Part shown: piece by piece, positions 1 through 7,931 of the stretch | How the letters are laid out: each line of letters opens with the position of its first letter | Position numbering within the stretch: the stretch's first letter is position 1 | NCBI GenBank assembly: GCA_017470055.1 | Contig: JAFUFD010000061.1 | Coordinates: forward strand, 1-47,974 | Direction of reading: 5' to 3' | DNA length: 47,974 nucleotides | Source of the DNA: Prevotella sp. | GTDB taxonomy: Bacteria; Bacteroidota; Bacteroidia; Bacteroidales; Bacteroidaceae | Program-made: the position numbers and the translations under genes | The notes under the pieces: generated by a model | What the model was told of the DNA's origin: nothing | The model's input: the letters and a program-made list of their open reading frames with translations, nothing else | Databases searched by the model: none

Positions 1-2
1 CT

Positions 3-320
3 TTGCAGATTGCTGGTGTTGCCTCACAAGAGTCATCACTGATAGTTAGTGGTGATAATGACACCGAGGGTATGCAGATAGACTTGCTGATAGACCGTGC
101 CGACGATGTGGTGAATGTCTGTGAGATGAAGTTTTCTAAATTGAATTACGTCATCACAAAGTCATACGCAGATAAGTTAATGAGACATATCGACCAACTG
201 GAGCGCACTCAACCAAATAAGAAATACCATCTGACTTTTGTGACAGTCAATCCTATAGAGCGTAACGCTTATTCTGATATTGTAAAGTCATCCATTACGT
301 CGGATGAACTTTTTAGATAA
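3..320 (+). CDS. C-terminal part of an AAA-family ATPase (DUF234-like tail), 5' truncated by window edge
   Basis: The frame is open from the first bases, so this is the last ~105 residues of a longer protein whose ATPase part lies outside the window. The segment GMQIDLLIDRADDVVNVCEMKF (split here around residues 24-45) has the D...CE-x-K pattern of the PD-(D/E)XK-like C-terminal domain found in Bacteroidetes AAA ATPases of the AAA_14/DUF234 type. It is followed by the usual aromatic/leucine-rich end (SDELFR). Known family members are predicted ATPases of unclear role, often in accessory regions. TTG at 3 is not a real start. Family call is good; function is unknown. Confidence 0.7.
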   Translation: MQIAGVASQESSLIVSGDNDTEGMQIDLLIDRADDVVNVCEMKFSKLNYVITKSYADKLMRHIDQLERTQPNKKYHLTFVTVNPIERNAYSDIVKSSITSDELFR

Positions 321-348
321 ATCAGCCATGTGGCTCAGAGAGTGAGAG

Positions 349-471
349 ATGCGTAAGGGGGTGCGTCTGATCTCCCCGGAAGAGCAAGATTGCATTGCCG
401 ACACCTGTCGCCAATTAGGCTGGACAGGTGAACTCCGTTATGACGGTGAGCAAATGGGGTACGATTGGTAA
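349..471 (+). CDS. small hypothetical ORF (40 aa), possibly a gene remnant
   Basis: An ATG at 349 opens a 40-residue frame that begins MRKGVRLISPEEQD and ends in ...GYDW before TAA at 469. A stop (TGA at 343) lies just upstream in the same frame, so it is not a continuation of the ATPase. Its composition, with spaced charged and aromatic residues and a C-x(4)-C pattern, is protein-like. No strong ribosome-binding site is visible. It could be a small accessory protein or the remains of a longer gene. I do not recognise it. Confidence 0.25.
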   Translation: MRKGVRLISPEEQDCIADTCRQLGWTGELRYDGEQMGYDW

Positions 472-604
472 GGTTTGTGGCAATGGCATGTAAAGATACG
501 AAAAGTTACCTTTGGAAAACGATACTAATCAGTTACATACTGGTTACATACCCTATGCTCAGAATAGCACATATTTATTACTCTAACCTAAGGTCACAGT
601 CTCT

Positions 605-2077
605 TCACTTGCTTTCTTTCAATAACATCCATCTACCTGCACTTGTATTCCCAGTACGGCTGAGAATGCCCTTTTTCTGCAAGTCAGCGAGATTACGTTC
701 CAATGTGCGTTTAGCAACCGCCAAATCTACCGCCATTTGTGCAACAGTAATGTGCGAGTCATTTTTTATCAACTCACATATCTTTATTTGTAAATCTGAT
801 AGTTGCACTACCGCCATACTACCGCCAGAACTACCGCCACTACCGCCAGAATTACCGCCATCACTGTCGTTATTTATATTTTTGGTCTCGTCAGAATTAT
901 ACTGGTATTTCTTTTTGAAAACAATCTTCACCTCATGACCATCAGTCATATATTCGGGCTCTGGCACACCTTGCTCACGGCATAGTTCAACCATACGGCT
1001 CACACCTGTACCCCATCTTTCAAGATTAGTCGAAAGATATAGCACTTGTGCTATTCTTAAATTATAAGGGTAAGAGCCATGAGGCTCCTTGATGGTCTCA
1101 GGAGTCAGTGGTACAGGCAAATGCCCTGGATTGGTTATCTCTAGTCGGTCATCAAAGATTGCCAACGACACTGTAGCCCGTGGATCATCATATCGACGAT
1201 GGCAAAGGGCATTGGTCAGAGCCTCACGAAGGGCTTCTATAGGAATCTCCAAATGCTCCTCACGTAACAGACCTTTAACCTCACCGCTCAGGCTAAGATG
1301 ACGGAAACAAAACGCTATGCCAGCATCAAGCAGATCATAGAAGTTTCCCTCTGCTTGCTTGTTGTCAATAAACACCAGTTTATCCTTACCACGGAAGTAT
1401 GCCATTCGCAGCATCAACTGTGGATAATCGTAGAGGTTTTTGCCGAACAATACAACTGCTGCATTGGTAATCTTACCATCTTTCAATAACTTGAATTTAT
1501 CCAATAAAGATTCCAAACTATCATTCTCTGCAGATGCATTAATGCGACCTCCTGTTATGCCACCACGCACGGCGTTACGGATACGCTCCTCACTTAGGTC
1601 GGCAATTGTAATACCATTGGCTACTTGCGTCTCCCAGGCGAACTTATTAGGGTTACTACTACGCAAACGCTCATCATAAATCTCACGAGGCATTAACCGT
1701 GTTGTACTCTCCACACGGATATATGGACGACCTTGGTAAGTGTATGGAATCAGTCCCTCTTCCCAACTGTCGAAATGCAGGGCAATCACCTGCTTTCCTT
1801 CAGAATCAGGAACTTCTATGTATTGTGCTCTAACATCTATAGCAGGCTCCATACCTGATAATGCTTGTGCCAACTCCCGCTGTGTGTTGTCGGTCACCAT
1901 TTGTCCAACAATCTTCAGTGATGTAGGTGCAATGCCAAATATCAACCAACCGCCCTCTGTATTAAGAAAGGCACAAGCAGACTGCATACCATCCTTCAAT
2001 TCACCAGTCGTCTTTTTCAGTTCGAGGGTGCGATGTTCATCATCTGCGATCAATTGCTTAATATCTTCTATTGTCAT
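605..2077 (-). CDS. Schlafen/AlbA-domain regulator with GHKL-like ATPase and C-terminal winged helix
   Basis: The 490-residue protein starts MTIEDIKQLI. Its N-terminus (about 1-120) is the AlbA_2/Schlafen-type domain: ELKKTTGELKDGMQSACAFLN followed by GGWLIFGI. The middle (about 280-370) resembles the HATPase_c_4 domain, with EALREALTNALCHRRY and LEITNPGHLP followed by the RWGTGVSRM helix. A Gly/Ser-rich spacer (about residues 405-420) then leads to a C-terminal winged helix-turn-helix (ITVAQMAVDLAVAKRTLERNL). Proteins of this layout are annotated as putative transcriptional regulators or RecG-related ATPases and are common in accessory regions. The true target is unknown. A decayed small gene lies 41 bases upstream in the same orientation. 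Confidence 0.88.
   Translation of the reverse strand: MTIEDIKQLIADDEHRTLELKKTTGELKDGMQSACAFLNTEGGWLIFGIAPTSLKIVGQMVTDNTQRELAQALSGMEPAIDVRAQYIEVPDSEGKQVIALHFDSWEEGLIPYTYQGRPYIRVESTTRLMPREIYDERLRSSNPNKFAWETQVANGITIADLSEERIRNAVRGGITGGRINASAENDSLESLLDKFKLLKDGKITNAAVVLFGKNLYDYPQLMLRMAYFRGKDKLVFIDNKQAEGNFYDLLDAGIAFCFRHLSLSGEVKGLLREEHLEIPIEALREALTNALCHRRYDDPRATVSLAIFDDRLEITNPGHLPVPLTPETIKEPHGSYPYNLRIAQVLYLSTNLERWGTGVSRMVELCREQGVPEPEYMTDGHEVKIVFKKKYQYNSDETKNINNDSDGGNSGGSGGSSGGSMAVVQLSDLQIKICELIKNDSHITVAQMAVDLAVAKRTLERNLADLQKKGILSRTGNTSAGRWMLLKESK
808..863 (-). repeat. in-frame ACCGCC-type tandem repeat encoding a Gly-Gly-Ser linker
   Basis: On the plus strand the motif ACCGCC recurs about every 6-9 bases (actaccgcc, ccactaccgccagaa). 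Read on the minus strand it encodes GGNSGGSGGSSGGS in the linker between the ATPase and winged-helix parts of the regulator at 605-2077. Unit length is a multiple of three, so gain or loss of units would change linker length without a frameshift. Confidence 0.75.
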
Positions 2078-2118
2078 ATCTTGTACGTTTGTTAATCCAA
2101 CTTTATCAATAACGTTTG

Positions 2119-2405
2119 CTACCCATGAAATATGATGTTCTCATCTGTTAATTCGAAGAAACCTTTTGTTAATTCGTATGGAAGAATCTGCTACATTTTC
2201 TTGGTCTAATCTCATAACATCTGGCAAGACCTTCAAGAATTTTAGAGCCTTGTTCATTTCAACGAGAGGGTTCATCTTTATCAATTTCTATTACCAATGC
2301 TCTATTTCTCCAATCATCGTTTCCCTCTCCTATTATTATAGGATACAAGAAATCTTTCCAGAATGCACTTTGTGCTTTTTCGTTATTATTGTTTCCATAT
2401 TTCAT
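2119..2405 (-). pseudogene. small decayed gene with two apparent frameshifts
   Basis: From ATG at 2405 the minus strand reads MKYGNNNNEKAQSAFWKDFL then ...ALVIEIDKDEP before a stop (TGA). A shift of one base at about 2261 resumes as LVEMNKALKFLKVLPDVMRL and DQENVAD. A second shift at about 2186 resumes as ILPYELTKGFFELTDEN, ending IIFHG and TAG at 2119-2121. Each of the three pieces has protein-like composition and they join end to end in the same direction, which is the signature of a gene broken by two small indels. The joined product would be about 90-95 residues. I do not recognise the family. It sits just upstream of the Schlafen-type regulator, so it may have been its partner. A single sequencing error would not explain both shifts. 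Confidence 0.5.
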
Positions 2406-2432
2406 ATTGCTTACTCTATAACTAATTTGGTA

Positions 2433-2440
2433 CAAAAGTA
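2433..2440 (-). promoter_or_regulatory. candidate Bacteroidetes -7 element (TACTTTTG)
   Basis: On the minus strand TACTTTTG matches the TAnnTTTG consensus, 28 bases before the ATG of the decayed gene at 2405. No well-spaced TTTG -33 element is seen (the nearest is only 11 bases upstream), so the match is partial. It probably serves the pseudogene and the regulator behind it. Confidence 0.35.
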
Positions 2441-2686
2441 AAGAAAAATATCAAAAAGCAAGCGTGAATATGATTTTTTACACATAATTTAAGATAGTTA
2501 CCCCATGACATCCCTATTCTTGGCAATTACACAGGCAAGTTGTCTATAAAACTACAGAAACTTTTACTTAAAGGATGTACTTGCAATTGTACCAAGTTAT
2601 TCTTTAACCATTCCTGAAACCTTTCCAATCACTATATATTGTAAATCTGTCTTGTGACAAAAAACGTCGATAAAATTTGGTGATCT
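2441..2686. other. AT-rich stretch with no recognisable gene
   Basis: No protein-like frame, hairpin-plus-T-run terminator, tRNA-like arm or repeat was seen here. It separates the accessory patch from the end of the polysaccharide operon. That operon therefore has no obvious intrinsic terminator at its 3' end. Confidence 0.5.
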
Positions 2687-4588
2687 TTACTGAACAATAT
2701 ATTTTACGAAGTCTTTTCGCCGTTGTCCCTTTATAGTTAGCAATATACGATAGAGAGTCCTATTATTCCATGCCCTTAGAATCAATGCATCGCTATGCCT
2801 GATGGGCTCAATAGTGGCAGACAGTTGCTTGTCGTCGAAATAAAGATGGTGATCTTTGCCTATAGCAATGATTCCAGGAGTAGTTTGTTTTGCCACCTCG
2901 CAGCATATAAGGACAAGACATGTTGGTTGCTTATATTTCATTAACTGGTAGTCTTCCGTAATGGTGACGTTCTCTTCACGATTCAATTGGATGGTTCTTG
3001 TCCATTTTCTTATGCTGGCTTCCTGAGGGTATGCCTTAGATAGGTCCAATCTAAAAGTGGCTTGTTTGTCGTCATACTTACAGGTGACATCTTCTGCTTT
3101 ATATTCGGCACCTACGTGTTGTTCTATGCCATTGATTAGCGGAACGTTGTGGTAGGCGGAGCGGCAGTTGAATAATTGATATCTGTTTTGACTGAACGTT
3201 TGTGCTGTATAGGTTCCAACACCAATGTCAATGATGACGGGCTTATTGTTGTTGTAGATGATGAAGTTGCCGACATCGTTGTGATTATGAGTTTCTCCGT
3301 TATGACCGCCCTTTGCTGCAAAGAAAAGACCTTGGTCAGATTTGTATTTGCTTCGTCCTGTGAATACCTGTAGGTCTGGCATCCATGTCTCTCTTAAGAG
3401 CGGTTCAGTTGGCTTGATGTTCTTTATCATCTTATATCTGTTTAAGAAGAGCAATTCCCTGCTCAGTGTAGAATGACCAGATGTGTTGAAGAGGGTAGAG
3501 GGGGAATTGAAGAATTTTTTCTTTATGGCGAAATTCATAGCATAGCCTGTTAAAATGGAGTCGTTTGTATAGATTCCAAATGGTAGGGCAATTTGTGGGA
3601 CAAGTGATGTGTTTGGCTTTGCATCTGCAAAATTCACAAAGGTATTGTTTCCTATATAAGTGTTATAGACGAAAGCCCCCATTGCTTTTAACTTTGGATT
3701 ATCTGTTATGGCTATTTTCCCATTAGTCGCGCGTCCTAACAGTTCTAAGCATTCGTAATACGAGCCGGCAGCCCTTGTCCAATACGCTATACCTTCATCG
3801 CATCCCCCATCATCAGCGTATGCGTCATAAAAAGTGTCAAGGCATTGGATTATCTGTGAAATTGCTTCTATCTGGTATTGTCTGTTCGTCTCACAAAATA
3901 GAATACATGATAGCCAATTAGAGCAAATCCAAGTATTCCAATTATCAGTCTTCTTTTTCCATGAATAATCGATAGTTCGTGCAGGTATCAGGATTCTCCT
4001 GTTGATTTCATTTCTGATAATTAAACTTATACCTCTTTCTATGTCCTCCAATTCGTCATGGAGCATATATGTTGTCCATGCAATCAGGTTGGCTGTTTCA
4101 GCATTGAACAGGTCAACGACTTGTCTGCTTCTTTCAGGTTTTGCTATCGGGTAGTGTGCAGGAATCCCCCACCAAGGTTCCTCCATAAAGTAATGGAGTC
4201 CTTGGATGATGTCTTTCATAAATCTCCCTTTGTGCTCCATGATTTCCGCCATTGCCAGATGTGTCAGTTGTCGTCTCAACTCGAAATTCTTATTTTCATA
4301 GTTGGTGCGATTTCCATTAGTCTTATATTCAGCGAAAAGCGCATCTGGTAACTTTTCCCACTTTGTTCCAAGATATTTCTCGCCCAATTTGATGTAGTCA
4401 TTTCTCATGGCAAGGGGAATCGTATTTTTCCAAAAAGAATCTTTGGCTTGGGGAATAGGAGTATATTGTGTTGGGGTAGGGATGATATCCTCCAGTATGG
4501 GTCTCGGATAGTTTGATGACAGCAATTGCTGGCAGAATGCCGTTATACCTATACAAAGCAGAATATATAATATTAGAAATCGTTTCAT
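2687..4588 (-). CDS. secreted heparinase II/III-like polysaccharide lyase
   Basis: This 633-residue protein begins with a signal peptide (MKRFLILYILLCIGITAFCQ, cleaved near residue 19). It has the two-part layout of heparinase II/III lyases. An alpha/alpha-toroid part carries NWNTWICSNWL and, near 260-285, DGGCDEGIAYWTRAAGSYYE. A beta-sandwich part near 430-460 carries the hallmark GETHNHNDVGNFI followed by IIDIGVGTY. The His/Asn pairs and the downstream Tyr-rich stretch (RSAYHN) are positions known to act in uronate elimination. It is the last gene of the operon, one base after the glycosyltransferase. In exopolysaccharide clusters such lyases typically trim or release the polymer, so an acidic polymer made by this locus is a reasonable inference. 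Exact substrate is unknown. Confidence 0.85.
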   Translation of the reverse strand: MKRFLILYILLCIGITAFCQQLLSSNYPRPILEDIIPTPTQYTPIPQAKDSFWKNTIPLAMRNDYIKLGEKYLGTKWEKLPDALFAEYKTNGNRTNYENKNFELRRQLTHLAMAEIMEHKGRFMKDIIQGLHYFMEEPWWGIPAHYPIAKPERSRQVVDLFNAETANLIAWTTYMLHDELEDIERGISLIIRNEINRRILIPARTIDYSWKKKTDNWNTWICSNWLSCILFCETNRQYQIEAISQIIQCLDTFYDAYADDGGCDEGIAYWTRAAGSYYECLELLGRATNGKIAITDNPKLKAMGAFVYNTYIGNNTFVNFADAKPNTSLVPQIALPFGIYTNDSILTGYAMNFAIKKKFFNSPSTLFNTSGHSTLSRELLFLNRYKMIKNIKPTEPLLRETWMPDLQVFTGRSKYKSDQGLFFAAKGGHNGETHNHNDVGNFIIYNNNKPVIIDIGVGTYTAQTFSQNRYQLFNCRSAYHNVPLINGIEQHVGAEYKAEDVTCKYDDKQATFRLDLSKAYPQEASIRKWTRTIQLNREENVTITEDYQLMKYKQPTCLVLICCEVAKQTTPGIIAIGKDHHLYFDDKQLSATIEPIRHSDALILRAWNNRTLYRILLTIKGQRRKDFVKYIVQ

Positions 4589-4589
4589 A

Positions 4590-5390
4590 TCAATAATATT
4601 TCTTCAGAATATATTCCAATCCCTCAGCATGCCATTGGTAGTTCTCCTTCCAGTTCGTCTTTCCTGTTGATACTCTTCCAATGTCATGAATAACAATAGA
4701 TGGGTTGAAAATTGCTGTTAATCCGTGAGTGCGACATTCTTCCGCAATATATATTTCCTCTTCATAGAGGAAAATGGGGTAGTTGATGATACCGCATCTG
4801 TTGAAGTATTCACGGGTGAGAATAATACAAGAGCCGTGTCCGGCATAAATGATTCCCTTGTTATGTGTCTTTTTAGTCAACTTACGCTTATGGAGGGTAT
4901 GTGCATATAGGTAATGAATGAAAGGGAAACGGAAAGACAACCACAGGAGTCTAAGTTTGCTGAGTGAATATCGATGTACAGCCTGTGGACTTAAGTTGTT
5001 TCCGCTGCTCTTAGAGATAATGGCAGGTGCAATCCATCCCGTGTGCTTATCTGCCTGAAAGTTGCATAATAAGGATAATGTGTTGGTGTGCAAGCGAATA
5101 TCCACATTGCTAATAATGGCGTAGTCATAATTTGCGGGAGGGACACTTTCCATCATTTTCTTGATAGCACCAAAGTAGCCAAGGTTCTGGTGAAAAGGGA
5201 ATACTCTCAGATGAAAATTTGTTGTCTTATATGAAATTTCTTGGTATTGCTTGTCCGTATTATCAGCGACATAGACATCCACATTCATCGCTCCTTCCAC
5301 TTCTTTTGCTGCAATGCTGATGGAGTCCAGATAATTATATAGTTCTGGATAGGAATTATAGTTTACGCAGAAGATGGCAGTTCGTTTCAT
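4590..5390 (-). CDS. family 2 glycosyltransferase
   Basis: The 266-residue protein shows the GT-A fold of GT2 enzymes: an N-terminal strand ending VNYNS (residues 9-13), VADNTDK (41-47), NLGYFGAIKKMM (69-80), and SNVD (94-97) standing for the metal/nucleotide-binding DxD-type motif. Later residues EEEIYIAEE look like the catalytic ED region. It would add one sugar from a nucleotide-sugar donor on the cytoplasmic face. It overlaps the flippase stop by four bases (ATGA type), so translation is likely coupled. It is the only glycosyltransferase in the operon. Confidence 0.87.
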   Translation of the reverse strand: MKRTAIFCVNYNSYPELYNYLDSISIAAKEVEGAMNVDVYVADNTDKQYQEISYKTTNFHLRVFPFHQNLGYFGAIKKMMESVPPANYDYAIISNVDIRLHTNTLSLLCNFQADKHTGWIAPAIISKSSGNNLSPQAVHRYSLSKLRLLWLSFRFPFIHYLYAHTLHKRKLTKKTHNKGIIYAGHGSCIILTREYFNRCGIINYPIFLYEEEIYIAEECRTHGLTAIFNPSIVIHDIGRVSTGKTNWKENYQWHAEGLEYILKKYY

Positions 5391-6673
5391 ATCCTTTTCT
5401 TTTTAAGAACTTCCCATGTAATAATAGAGAATATACCTTTTAATATGGAAACACCAAGGAAAGCATAGGCAAGACTCTCTAAAGTGTCTAACTGATAAAA
5501 AGCGACAATCATGATAGTCAAGCATATTCCAAGGTTGATGGTGTTATAGGGAGTCTTGGAAATGGCATCAATCGGGTTGCGATAGAGCAGATAGATAGAC
5601 TGTGGAAGGATGGCGAGGAGCATGATTTGAGTCAGGTCTGCTGTCACCAAATAACTCTGGGCAAAGAACAGACGTATCATGAAAGGAGTAAATGCCAAGA
5701 AAAACAGAGTAAGTAAGATGGCAGTTGCGATATATACAAATAGCAACTGGTTGATGGAGCGTCCTGCCTGTTTAATCTCATGGCGTGCCAAGGCTCCCGA
5801 GACATAGGGGAGCAGGATATAGCCTAATATAGAGAAAAAAGAAGTTCCTAACGTCACGAAAGTCAGACCGACGGAGAAGTAGGCTACGTCCTGGAAGTGA
5901 TAGTATTTACTTAAATAGACTAGTGGGAACGCATTGATGGAAAACAGGAAGAAGTCCCCGATCATTCGTGGAGAAGAGTAACTGATAACCTCTTTAAATT
6001 GTTGAAGGATCGTATGACTACAGAAACGGCGTATGAACACCGCATGATTCTTGTAAATCTCTATGGTAGAGAATACACAAACAATTCCTGCAATGACCAT
6101 GATCCATGCTATATATACTTTATAGACTGTTAGGACAGGAAGCAGAAGAAGTGGCAAGATACAACATAGTTGGACAAGTGCTTGAGAAATATTGAATTTC
6201 CCAAATTGATCAGTACCTCGGAAATAAGCATAGAGGAAAGACGATGTTGTAAATGTGAAAGCATATAGCAGGGCGGTGACAAGTAAGGAAAAGGCATCCT
6301 TTCCAACGATAAGACTTCCGATTGTATGGGGAAGAAGGAGACAGAAGAGGATAAGCAGGGTAGAGGTTAAGAATACCAATATAAAGGATACCTGGTTAAA
6401 GGCGATGCTTTTGAACGGTAATTGCTGGTTATGGTAGATGGTCAGGTAGCGGGGGATGGCAATGCCAGTACCTGCCAGCATCATAAAAGAAAGCACCATG
6501 GTACTGCGTTTGATCACACTGAACAGTCCGAAATCATCTATCGAGAGTCTATTGCTAAGTATCTTGGTGATAGCAAACCCACAAGCCATGACGAGTATCT
6601 GTACTACGAAAGTCCATAGTACATCACGTCCCATGGGGGAGTGTAGTTTCTCTCTAATCTGTTGTAGACTCAT
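5387..6673 (-). CDS. polysaccharide flippase (Wzx/MOP superfamily)
   Basis: This 428-residue protein has a run of about 12 hydrophobic segments spread over its whole length and an N-terminal region (DVLWTFVVQILVMACGFAIT then KILSNRLSIDDFGLFS) that fits the lipid-linked oligosaccharide flippases of the MOP superfamily. The role is to flip the undecaprenyl-linked repeat unit across the inner membrane. It overlaps the polymerase gene by 20 bases and the glycosyltransferase by four, so the genes are tightly coupled. Sequence among flippases diverges strongly, so substrate cannot be read. Confidence 0.87.
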   Translation of the reverse strand: MSLQQIREKLHSPMGRDVLWTFVVQILVMACGFAITKILSNRLSIDDFGLFSVIKRSTMVLSFMMLAGTGIAIPRYLTIYHNQQLPFKSIAFNQVSFILVFLTSTLLILFCLLLPHTIGSLIVGKDAFSLLVTALLYAFTFTTSSFLYAYFRGTDQFGKFNISQALVQLCCILPLLLLPVLTVYKVYIAWIMVIAGIVCVFSTIEIYKNHAVFIRRFCSHTILQQFKEVISYSSPRMIGDFFLFSINAFPLVYLSKYYHFQDVAYFSVGLTFVTLGTSFFSILGYILLPYVSGALARHEIKQAGRSINQLLFVYIATAILLTLFFLAFTPFMIRLFFAQSYLVTADLTQIMLLAILPQSIYLLYRNPIDAISKTPYNTINLGICLTIMIVAFYQLDTLESLAYAFLGVSILKGIFSIITWEVLKKKRI

Positions 6674-7922
6674 GCGGTTTCTTTACGGTTTGGACATATA
6701 TAAGAATTAGGAAAGTCAACACAAACATTGCCAGATAACTGGTATAGGCAAAAAATGATGTCACAAAAGACCAGAAGACAAAAGCATAGACTGCTGTTAG
6801 AACAATTTGGTTCAATGGCACATAATTGCCTATGTAAAGTTTCTTTTGAGAAAATTTGGAAATCAATCCAAAACAGAACATCAGGACGCATGAGAATATG
6901 GGGCCAAAATCTTCTATGAGCATTCTAAAAACAGTATATACATTACTTTCTCCCTTGAATCCGTTCTTCCCAAAAGGAATCCATTGGTCATAGATTCCTT
7001 GTTGCCGGTCCATAATACCTAAGAAATTGGTGATGCCGAACAGCGTCCTGCCTCCGTAAGTGTAATCTGTAGAATCTGTAGATGAATACCAGATATCAAA
7101 GCATGGAACATAACCGAGTGCATAGGTGAAAAACTTGTTAGTGATATCCTCTATGATTTTCTCACTGATTTCACCTGTTCGGAGGACCATAGAAATGAAT
7201 AGGATGGAGATAAAGATAGAAAAAATCGCCAGGGTGATTATTATCTTTTTAAATTTAATTTTCAAAGGCAGATGGTAAGAGACAGAACATACAAGAAATC
7301 CCGAGATCCATAAAATGATAGAGGTAATCATTCCCATTTTCATGGATTGAGTCAATGCAGTGAAAATCCCAGGGAAGATGGTCATAATACTAACAATCTT
7401 TCCATATTTGTCAATTAGACGGAAACAGAAACCACCAAAAAGTGGGGCAGTGTATGAAAAGACCAGAAATAACTGATTAAAGGTTGAGTATGCGTTACCA
7501 CCTGAATAACGGTCTATTGCTATCTCATTGTTCATGTATAGAAGTGCAGCGGTACTCAAAAGAGATTTTAAACTGAATCCATGTAGGTATAAGGTGTAAA
7601 TGGGGTTAAAGAAAGCCATTACAAAAAGGATTGTCAGTATGATTTTTGACGACTTTACGTCAAAAGTCAGTTCTTTCTCAAATTTAGGGGAGGGTGTATA
7701 GCATGTTTCGCAGAATATAGTTCCTGCCATAAAGCAAATCACACAGGCAAGTATGAAAATTAGTCCATAGTAACGGATAATCACAAAATCATGACATAGT
7801 AGAATCGTAGCGATTAGTACAACCCACATCGCAGCAAAAACCCCCGCAGGCTCTAACTGCAACATGTACTTCCAAGACAGAAAGAGTACGACGAGAAGTA
7901 ATGCTATGATAAGGAAAGTCAT
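6654..7922 (-). CDS. oligosaccharide repeat-unit polymerase (Wzy-like)
   Basis: The 422-residue protein is almost entirely membrane segments (about 10-12) with one long periplasmic loop near residues 255-330 (EISEKIIEDITNKFFTYALG and a Tyr/Gly/Asn-rich stretch). This layout is typical of Wzy-like polymerases of the O-antigen/oligosaccharide repeat-unit type, which join flipped repeat units in the periplasm. Position between the chain-length protein and the flippase supports the call. Family sequences are very divergent, so this rests on topology and context. Confidence 0.78.
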   Translation of the reverse strand: MTFLIIALLLVVLFLSWKYMLQLEPAGVFAAMWVVLIATILLCHDFVIIRYYGLIFILACVICFMAGTIFCETCYTPSPKFEKELTFDVKSSKIILTILFVMAFFNPIYTLYLHGFSLKSLLSTAALLYMNNEIAIDRYSGGNAYSTFNQLFLVFSYTAPLFGGFCFRLIDKYGKIVSIMTIFPGIFTALTQSMKMGMITSIILWISGFLVCSVSYHLPLKIKFKKIIITLAIFSIFISILFISMVLRTGEISEKIIEDITNKFFTYALGYVPCFDIWYSSTDSTDYTYGGRTLFGITNFLGIMDRQQGIYDQWIPFGKNGFKGESNVYTVFRMLIEDFGPIFSCVLMFCFGLISKFSQKKLYIGNYVPLNQIVLTAVYAFVFWSFVTSFFAYTSYLAMFVLTFLILIYVQTVKKPHESTTD

Positions 7923-7931
7923 ACCCTTACT

